In this document: piece after piece, positions 56,050-64,000 of the stretch
How positions within the stretch are numbered: position 1 is the stretch's first letter
How the letters are laid out: each line of letters opens with the position of its first letter
From: Mytilinidion resinicola
Lineage: Eukaryota > Ascomycota > Dothideomycetes > Mytilinidiales > Mytilinidiaceae
Length of the DNA: 64,000 bases
Direction: 5' to 3'
Assembly (NCBI RefSeq): GCF_010093595.1
Contig: NW_022985442.1
Span: 536,261 to 600,260 of the forward strand
Position numbers and translations under genes: made by a program
Notes under the pieces: model-generated
What the model was told of the DNA's origin: nothing
Database searches by the model: none
What the model saw: only the letters and a program-made list of their open reading frames with translations

Positions 56050-59000
56050 ATAGTAGTATAACTATATTATATAAGTTACCTATTAAAATCTAAAAATATA
56101 ATTTAATACTGCTATTTAAATCTTTAAGCTATAAAGTTATAGTATTACTAAAGTATAGTAAAAGGCTAGTATAGTATATAGCAATTTTTTTTCTATATAG
56201 CTACTACTTTTTAGTAAGGTAATTAACTAGGAGTTATTTATATAACGTATTCTATAAGCAAGCTGTCTACCTAAGCAAGCCGTCTACTTTATTATAAAAA
56301 CGCGACGCGTTAACTTCCAACCACTATGCGTCGACAACACAACGTGCAATTAATACAAAATGAAGGTCGAATACGCATAGCTATTGCAGCAATTAATTAG
56401 CAGCAATTTAAAAGCGAACGGCGCGCTATTACGACATATAACGTACCCAGAAGCACACTTCGAGATCAACGCGCTGGAACGACCCCACGACGCGATTCTA
56501 AGCCTAATTCGAAGAAACTTTCCAAGCTAGAGGAATCAGTTGTTGTTCAACATATACTCGACCTGGATTCGCGAGGATTTCCGCCCAACCTGCATGCTGT
56601 ACGAGAGATGGCCAACAAATTGCTCGCCGAGCGCGCCGCCGGCCACGTTGGCAAGAACTGGCCAGAGAACTTTGTTAAGCGAACACCTAAGCTTAAAACA
56701 CAATTTAATTAAAAGTATAATTATTAGAGAGCTTTATATAAGGATCTAAAGGTAATTAGCAATTAGTTTAAGCTTATACGCAATATAAAAGCAAAGTATA
56801 GCATTTTAGATAAAGATATATATAACTTTAATAAAGCTAGCTTCTAAATAGGCGTTATCTTAACTAGCGTAGTTATAACAGGCTTTAAGCAGTGCAATTA
56901 TCTAAAATTAATATAGCCAGGCGATCGCGAATAGATAATAATAATCTAAGGAGTTAATACTTATAAATAGGCTATCCTGCTATTTATTATCTTTTTAGGT
57001 AAGTACTACCTTTTTATATAGTATAAGGGTAATAATATACTACTAGACTAGGTTATAGTAGTAAGTAATAATAGCTAGATAATAAATAAGCTTAGTATTA
57101 CCTAGCTATAGTATTTTAATAAGTATATAAAGGATTGCACTATAGGTATATATTAGCTGCTAATTATTAATAGCTATAAAAGCCACCGCTCGCTTAAATT
57201 TAAAAAGATTTATAAAAAGAATAATATTATTACTTTCTATATACCAGCGTATTTATCGCACCTGCTGCAGCCGCTTAATATTAGCTGCTTTGCGCTGTTA
57301 AAAAAGGTATACGGGCGCTAAATTAAGGACTTAATACGCTACTATATTAACTATATTATAAAGCTAGAGTTTTTACTAGTATTTAAAGCAGCCTTTTATA
57401 ACTTAATTATAAAGAGTAATATTTACGCAGGCTTTTAAGGCGCAGGCCTTATACTGCTTAATTTAGAGGCAGTACTTTTAAAGCTTAATATTCGGCCTTA
57501 TATACTATTGCCTTCTACTATAGTAAAGGCTTAATAGGAATTAAAAATACTAAGCAACGCTTATAAGCTAGGCTTTTAATTAGCTTTAATTTATAATTAT
57601 ATTTAAAGGCATTAAAATAGCTTACCTATAGCAATTTTTAATACGCTTAGCAGCTTTTCTAAAGGTGCTATAATAATAATATATTAAGCTATACTACTGC
57701 GTAATATAGTTGCCAGCCTTTAAAAGGTAAATAAAGCCGCTATAAAGCGTAAGGCGCGCAAAAAAAAGTAGATCTAGAAAAAAGGAACTTTAATAATAGA
57801 AGCAGGCTCTTAAATAGCTACTTAAAGGCTTAATAAAAACGCCTAAAGTAAAAGGTAGTAAGGCGGGGCAGATTTTAGCAGGAGCGCGCGGCGCTGTAGA
57901 CGCTGCAGCAAGCTAAGGCATAATATTTATACGTGTAAAAATAATGCAAAGGTTGCTATAGATTAGGCTATAAGTTATATATAGTTAATATTTATTAGCG
58001 TTATAGAGCAATTAACGTTTAAAGCCGGTTTTTATAATAAAGTAAACGGCTTATTTAAGTAGACGGCTTACTTATAGAATACGTTATATAATTTAATTTT
58101 ATTTTATTTTAAGCGGCTATAAACTTATCTTTTATAGGTTTTACTAGGTAAAGGTTAAGCTTATTAATAAATTTCTTTTAATTTTTCTATATAGCTTTAA
58201 TCTTAGCTATTATTAGATTTTAAAAGGTATATACTGCATTTTATAAATCTATAGCATTAGTTACTACTTACTTATTATTTTTCTAGATAGCTATAGCCTT
58301 ACTAGCAATATTTTTTTATATATACTATTTATATAAAAGTTAAAAAATAGTAGGAAAAAACTTAGCTAGTATATTTTTAAGTACTAGCTTTTTATCTATA
58401 ATAAAAACGCCTAGTAAAACTCCTAGGTGCTAGTATATAAAATAAAGCTTATATACTGCAAAAATATAGTCCCTTTTTTCTTTTTCTAGAAGAAAATAAT
58501 AGCCTAGCTTATAGTTTCTACCCTAGTTAGTAATACTATTAATATAGAAAAGTAGTATTTTAAACTTATTTATATTATAGGTGCAGTTAAGAAAAATAAT
58601 ATTAGGATTTTTCTAGAATATCTAAATACTTTTAGAATATATAAAGTATAGATACTTAATATAGTTTACTTTATCTAGCTTATATTTATAGTAGTAATAA
58701 GCGTCCGGGTTATTACTGCTATATTCCTTAAGTATTTTAAAAATAGCCTAAGTTAAAGTAAGCCTCTTAAGCTTTATTTTTTTCTAGTTCTATTTCTTAT
58801 TATATAGGTTCTATATTATTATATTTTTACCTTTAGTAAGTAGGTTATTAAAAATAGCACTAATAGGCGTGCCTCTATTAAGCTAATTATAGATAGTTTA
58901 AATTATATTCTTATTAAAATCTTAGTATATAGCTAGAGTTCCCTTATCTAGATTAAATAGGTGGTAATTATAGCTAGAAACCTTAACTTTAAAAAACTAA

Positions 59001-59505
59001 TTACCTAGCTATAGGTCTCTTATAAAGCAGGCTTTTATAGGGTAATTATACTTCTTTAAATAGGTTTTTTTCTTCCGATTAGCAGGCGTGTATACACCCG
59101 CGTAATTATAATAAACAAGCACCTTATATACCTAAAAAGGTGTGCGCTTATCTATTTTATTTCTATACCGGATAATTATATATCTTTTCTACTTAGCCTA
59201 GGCGTTAATAGATTTTATACTATTCTTTATAAAAGTATAGCGGCCCTAAAAAGGCGGCTGGAAGGGTATAGTATTAAAGTAATAATATAGAGGAATTAGT
59301 ATTAATATATTAAAAGTAAGTGCGCAGGTAATATAAATCCGAACTAAGTATAAGTAGGTAAGTAAGTAAGTTTAATTAGTAGAATAATATTTATACGGGC
59401 TAGAGCTAGGCTAAATATAAAAGGGGGGCTAGAAAAAGAAAAAAAAAGGGCTATAAAAAGAATAGAAGGGTAGTAATTAAGCTTATCTATAAAAAACTAT
59501 TATAG
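56050..59505 (-). mobile_element. MULE copy 1, RIP-decayed, split by a pogo element
   Basis: Reverse-strand copy of the element at 59560-61160. It runs from 59505 leftward to about 58089, is interrupted by a Fot1/pogo insertion, and continues from 56240 to about 56050. The segments align closely with the right copy (for example the 59310-59330 segment reversed matches CTTAGTTCGGATTTATATTA at about 59700). It encodes a broken MULE transposase with many TAG/TAA stops. Confidence 0.8.
56241..58088 (+). mobile_element. Fot1/pogo-type DNA transposon, nested, RIP-decayed
   Basis: Terminal inverted repeats of about 60 bp (TATAACGTATTCTATAAGCA ... and its complement at 58025-58088) bound the element; TATATA flanks both ends, fitting TA target choice. 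The plus strand encodes a pogo/Fot1 transposase: HTH-CENPB-like VVQHILDLDSRGFPPNLHAV, GKNWPENFVKRTPKLKTQF, YNFNKASF (family YNFDETGF, so the Asp is changed to Asn), LLIINSYKSH (family LLIIDGHESH) and HLLQPLNISCFALLKKVYGR. Stops are frequent and mostly TAG or TAA, and DDE-region residues are altered, so it is inactive. Inserted into MULE copy 1. Confidence 0.85.
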
Positions 59506-59559
59506 CTATACTATAAGTAGGTGCCTTTAGAGTAAAATAAGTATACAACCTTATTAATA

Positions 59560-61160
59560 TAGGATAAGCTTAATTACTACCCCTCTATTTTTTTTATAGC
59601 CCTCTTTTTTTTTCTTTCTAGCCCCCCTTTTATATTTAGCCTAGCTCCGGCCCGTATAAATATTATTCTACTAATTAAACTTACTTATTTACCTGCTTAT
59701 ACTTAGTTCGGATTTATATTACCCGCGTACTTACTTTTAATATATTAATACTAATTCCTTTATATTATTACTTTAATACTATACCCTTTCGGCCGCCTTT
59801 TTAGGGCTGCTACGCTTTTATAGAGAATAGTATAAAATCTATTAACGCCTAGGCTAAGCAGGAAGAATATATAATTGTCCGGTATAGGAATAAAATAGAT
59901 AAGCGCACGCCCTTTTAGGTGTATAAGGTGCTTATTTATTATAATTACGCAGGTGTATACACACCTGCTAATCGGAAGAAAAAAACCTGTTTAAAAAAGT
60001 ATAATTACCCTATAAAAGCCTGCTTTATAAAAAACCTATAGCTAAGTAATTAGTTCTTTAAAGTTAAGGTTTCTAGCTATAATTACTACCTATTTAATCC
60101 GGATAAAAGAACTCTAGCTATGCACTAAAATCTTAATAAGGATATAATTTAAACTATCTATAATTAGCTTAATAGAGGCACGCCTATTAGTACTATTTTT
60201 AATAACCTACTTACTAAGAGTAAAAATATAATAATATAAAACCTATATAATAAAAAATAGGACTAGAAGAAAATAAAGCTTAAAAGGCTTACTTTAACTT
60301 AGGCTATTCTTAAAATGCTTAAGAAATATAGTAGTAATAACCTAGACGCTTATTACTACTATAAATATAAGCTAGATAAAGTAAACTATATTAAGTATCT
60401 ATACTTTATATATTTTAAAAGTGTTTAGATATTCTAGAAAAATCCTAATATTATTCTTTTTAACTACACCTATAAAATAAATAAGTTTAAAATACCGCTT
60501 TTCTATATTAACAGCGTTACTAACTAAAGTAGAAACTATAAGCTAGGCTATTATTTTCTTCTAAAAAAAGAAAAAAGGGACTATATTTTTGTAGTATATA
60601 AGCTTTATTTTATATACTAGCGCCTAGGAGTTTCGCCAAGCGTTTTTATTATAGATAAAAAGCTAGCACTTAAAAATACGCTAGCTAAGTTCTTTTCTAC
60701 TATTTCTTAACTTTTATATAAATAGCACGTATAGAAGAATATTACTAGTAAGGCTATAGCTATCTAGAAAAATAATAAGTAAGCAGTAACTAATACTATA
60801 AATTTATAGAATATAGTATATGCCTTTTAAAATCTAATAATAGCTAAAATTAAGGCTATATAGAAAGATTAAAAGAAATTTATTAATAAGCTTAACTTCT
60901 ACCTAGTAAAACCTATAGAGGATAAGTTTATAGCCGCTTAAAATAAGATAAAATTAGATTATATATATAAACAACTTTTAGTTAATTACTTTACTAAAAA
61001 GTAGTAGCTATATAAAAAGAAGATTACTATATACTATACTAGCCTTCTACCGCACTTTAGTAATACTATAACCTTATAGTTTAAAGGTTTAAATAGCAGT
61101 ATTAAATTATATCTTTAGATTTTAATAGGTAACTTATATAATATAGTTATACTACTATTT
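59560..61160 (+). mobile_element. MULE copy 2, RIP-decayed
   Basis: Plus-strand Mutator-like element. Its coding part reads NRKKKTCLKKYNYPIKACF (FAR1/WRKY-like DNA-binding start), RTLAMH, then NPNIILFNYTYKINKFKIPL, INSVTNQSRNYKLGYYFLL and SVFIIDKKLALKNTLAKFFS, which are MULE transposase-domain segments. Many TAG/TAA codons interrupt it. Together with copy 1 it forms an inverted repeat with a central spacer of about 55 bp (59505-59560). It abuts the LINE at about 61160. Confidence 0.8.
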
Positions 61161-64000
61161 TTTTGCAATAAGTGGACAATTGCTGACAGCCTTAAAATAT
61201 AAAGCAGGCTTTGTAGCCACACAGTGCTTCAGATGCCAGGGCTACGGGCACGTTGCAAGACACTGTAAGAAGGACATCCGATGTGCAGTATGCGCAGGGG
61301 AACACGACACAAGACAATGCACGGCAACAGACACTAAGAAGTGCGCCAACTGCAAGAGAAACCACCCGGCATATAGTGCCGAATGCAGCATAAGGAAAGG
61401 GGCCCAGCTACGGGCTACGTCAAAGAGGTGGGCAACGCCACACCGATACAACACCAACAAGGGGCCGAGCTTGTACACGCCCCAGGCCCCGCTGGGGGTG
61501 TGTACAACCTCAACCCAGTCCAGGAAGAGGAGAGCTGCTGACGACGACGCACGCGAAGGCAGCACAGAACTAGGGCCAGCGCCAACAGCACTAAAGAGAG
61601 TAGGACGACCGAAGATGTTCGAGCATCCTAACAAGGACCTAAGCCAGCCGAAGATCAACGGAATGATGCAGACTGCTCGTTCAACGCAGCAATCTTCCTA
61701 TCTAACGCCTTCTCAGACACTGCATACTTCTCGCTTTGCATCGCCATCCTTACAGCCTCTAACCTAGTTAACTTAATCGACAACATACGGAGATATAGAT
61801 GGACTCTCACAACTTAAAACTGTTACCTAAGTGCCGTCCTCACAGGAAGACGATGCAAGCCAGCAACTACGCGCCAAAACAGGTGCAGCGAACGCCGCAG
61901 ACACTATGGACATAGTTTAATATTAGAACAACCTAGCATACTTACCATTATACAGTACAACGTCAACAAGAGCCGCGAGACCTAGAGAGAGTTCCTGGAA
62001 AAAGCGGAGAGAGCCCAGCCTTAACCGCTGGTGCTAGCAATACAAGAGCTATAGAAGAACACACAGCAATAAGAGCATACAATACTCCGCACAAAGTCCT
62101 ATTACCTTCTACACGGAGGAAGCCCACACACGAGAACGTGCATATATATTAACAAGAACCTCGACATTAACCAGTGGTTAGTAGAGCACCACTCGCCGGA
62201 CCTTATCACCCTCTCTCTCTATACCAGTAGAGAGGACATCCAAATTCACAATATCTACAACCCGAAACCAAACGGAATCATAGCTGCACTACCCCCACTG
62301 CTAAACAACAACAACGCGGAGCACGTCCTTGTAGGTGATATAAACCTACATCACCCATCGTGGGGAGGAATACGAGTGATAAACACGGAGGAGCAAGCGG
62401 AGGAGCTTATCCGCATTACAACAGAAGCAGGAATGGACCTAGCCACGGAGAAAGGCATAGAAACATAGGCGAGAGGAACATTGTGGTCTACAATTAACCT
62501 TACGTTCACAACAGAATAGCTAACAGAACGAACCACTTCCTGCATAGTGCAAGAGGAATAGAACTGCAATTCAGATCACCGCCCTATATATACAGAGTTC
62601 GACATCACCCTACTAAGTGCAGTAGAACAGCTACAACATCGGCTGTAGAAGAATGCCGACTAGAAGAAGGCGCGGGAGCACCTCTAAACCCAGCTAGACG
62701 AGCTGGACAACTGGAACAACCCTTAAGACACGGAGGAGGACCTTAATAAATTCGCACGCCTCCTCTATAAATGCATACAGGCCATAATCGCTGCTACGGT
62801 GCCTATTGCAAGGCCATTAAAACAGGCATCGCCGGCATAGTTAGAAGAATGCTCGGAGGAAGTGCATAAGACTAGGAGGGTGTATAGAATATGGCGCTTG
62901 TTGCAATCTATAGAGAACTGGATATTATACTGTGTCTAGTGCAACCGCAAGAAGAGAACTATATAGAGGGAGAGCACTAAGGCGTGGCGCCGTACAGTAG
63001 AGAAAGTAATAAAGGACCTAAAGGGTGTATAGAAGCTGGCCAATTAGGGCCGTACAGCTGGCAAGGAATTAAGACCTCCGCCTTAATTTCCCCCTTTTTT
63101 AAAACCTAAGGACCCTACTCTATATATAGATAATAAAACAAAAGCACGCATACTAGCGGAGCAGTTCTTTCCGCCTCCGGCTAATACAGACTTGTCCGAC
63201 CTAGAGGGGTTCCAATACCCGGAACTATACAACACCACGCTAGATGTTATAATTAAGGATATCCTCTTAGCGCTAATAGGAACTGCCCTAGACAAAGCCC
63301 CGGGTATTACAGGGATTACCAACAGGTTTCTTAAGAAGTGCAAAATACAGCTGGCGCCTATGCTGGCTCGGTTCTTTACAAGGTGCCTATATAAAGGACA
63401 CTATCCTCGGCCGTTTAAAGATTCTATTACAGTGGTGCTACGTAAGCCCTAGAAAGCGTCCTATACAACGGCAATAGCCTATAGGCCGATCGCCCTGCTA
63501 GAAACAATAGGCAAGCTATTTAAACGGATTATAGCTATGCGGCTATTGAAAATTGCGGAAGAAAAGGATATGCTTCCACCTAGTTAGATAGGGGCACAAC
63601 TAGGACGTTTAATATAGACAGCACTCAAGCTCCTTACTAAATAAATCCACGCTGTATAGAGAGGAAATCCACAGCTTATAGTATTACTTCTTAGCCTAGA
63701 TATATTAGGGGCGTTCGACCGTGTGTTATATAAATATATAATACATAACCTACAGATTTAACAAGTGCCGGAGTAGATAGTTAGGTTTATAAGGTCCTTC
63801 CTACAGGACTGTACTATAAGGCTCGCTATCGGAAACTTTATAGCGGAACCTATTGCAGTTACTATAGGAATACTGCAGGGCTCCTCCCTATTACTAATAC
63901 TCTTCCTCTTCTTTACCAGCACGCTCCTACTAATGCTATAGCGCGGCAATACAACGGCCTACGGGTTTATTAACAACACAAATATCCTTATATATAGCAA
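61161..64000 (+). mobile_element. Tad-like LINE, 5'-truncated, runs off the window
   Basis: Non-LTR retrotransposon. ORF1 part (about 61180-61767, stop-free) has three zinc knuckles in a row (CFRCQGYGHVARHC, CAVCAGEHDTRQC, CANCKRNHPAYSAEC) and a basic tail; its N-terminus is missing, probably lost at the MULE junction. ORF2 follows in one frame with many stops. It has an EEP endonuclease (IIQYNVNKSRE, GDINLHHPSWGG, NSDHRPIYTEF) and a reverse transcriptase (LDKAPGITGITNRFLKK, AYRPIALLETIGKLFKRIIA, LLSLDILGAFDRVLYKY). The RT active-site box reads YGFINNTNILIYS where the family has F(V/A)DD, so both Asp codons were changed by G-to-A, a RIP-type change. Not active. Confidence 0.85.
61180..61767 (+). 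CDS. LINE ORF1 (zinc-knuckle protein), partial
   Basis: Stop-free frame inside the LINE encoding 195 residues from the first usable codon. Three CCHC-type knuckles occupy about residues 17-66, followed by a Lys/Arg-rich, Pro-rich tail. The protein would bind element RNA (established for this class). The upstream part of a normal ORF1 is absent, so it is a fragment. It is less AT-rich than the MULE next to it. Confidence 0.65.
   Translation: MLTALKYKAGFVATQCFRCQGYGHVARHCKKDIRCAVCAGEHDTRQCTATDTKKCANCKRNHPAYSAECSIRKGAQLRATSKRWATPHRYNTNKGPSLYTPQAPLGVCTTSTQSRKRRAADDDAREGSTELGPAPTALKRVGRPKMFEHPNKDLSQPKINGMMQTARSTQQSSYLTPSQTLHTSRFASPSLQPLT

Noticed and set aside
1..64000. CRISPR array, bacterial operon or telomere repeat
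   Set aside because: None present. Tandem arrays here have long diverged units without identical short repeats and unique spacers, and no TTAGGG tract is seen.

Overview
The window looks like an accessory, repeat-rich stretch of a filamentous ascomycete (Pezizomycotina) genome. The evidence is 45-67 nt introns with GTAAGT-type donors and CTAAC/CTGAC branch sites, a fungal-type U6 snRNA, Fot1/pogo, MULE and Tad-like LINE transposons, and a block whose C-to-T/G-to-A decay matches RIP. Gene density is low and several loci are broken. Species cannot be named from the sequence. | 1-33.5 kb: five members of one gene family that I do not recognise. They are a very large protein on the minus strand (1-3555, running off the left edge), a 347-aa protein (11213-12303, minus), a 420-aa protein (21270-22532, plus), a large two-part protein with a frameshift (24221-28460, plus) and a decayed copy (29715-33509, plus). 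They share, in different combinations, a central domain with an FGHGIIVD/LGEGIVVDANG-type motif, a second conserved block, a C-terminal Myb/SANT-like helical domain and a short ARRxGxR tail. Between them lie degenerate tandem arrays with units of about 50-200 bp. Two copies of a small MITE with perfect 5-bp target duplications are present; one splits the decayed family copy. At 17.5-19.5 kb there are decayed fragments resembling the nuclear ATPases ISWI and Mot1. | 34-54.7 kb: small intron-containing genes (34292-35375 minus, 36020-36270 plus, 44622-45197 minus, 47192-47762 plus), a U6 snRNA gene at 38 kb, a seven-copy array made of the 5' exon-intron-exon start of a glycine-rich RRM protein gene (42.0-42.9 kb), and many short partial duplications and gene remnants. 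| 54.8-64 kb: a very AT-rich transposon nest. Two MULE copies lie head to head as a large inverted repeat centred near 59.53 kb. A Fot1/pogo element is nested in the left copy, and a Tad-like LINE runs off the right edge. All carry many TAG/TAA stops. | How the genes work together: no metabolic pathway or gene cluster is evident. The only coherent theme is the expanded family, whose basic K/R-rich segments and Myb/SANT-like domain suggest nuclear DNA- or chromatin-associated proteins (inference).
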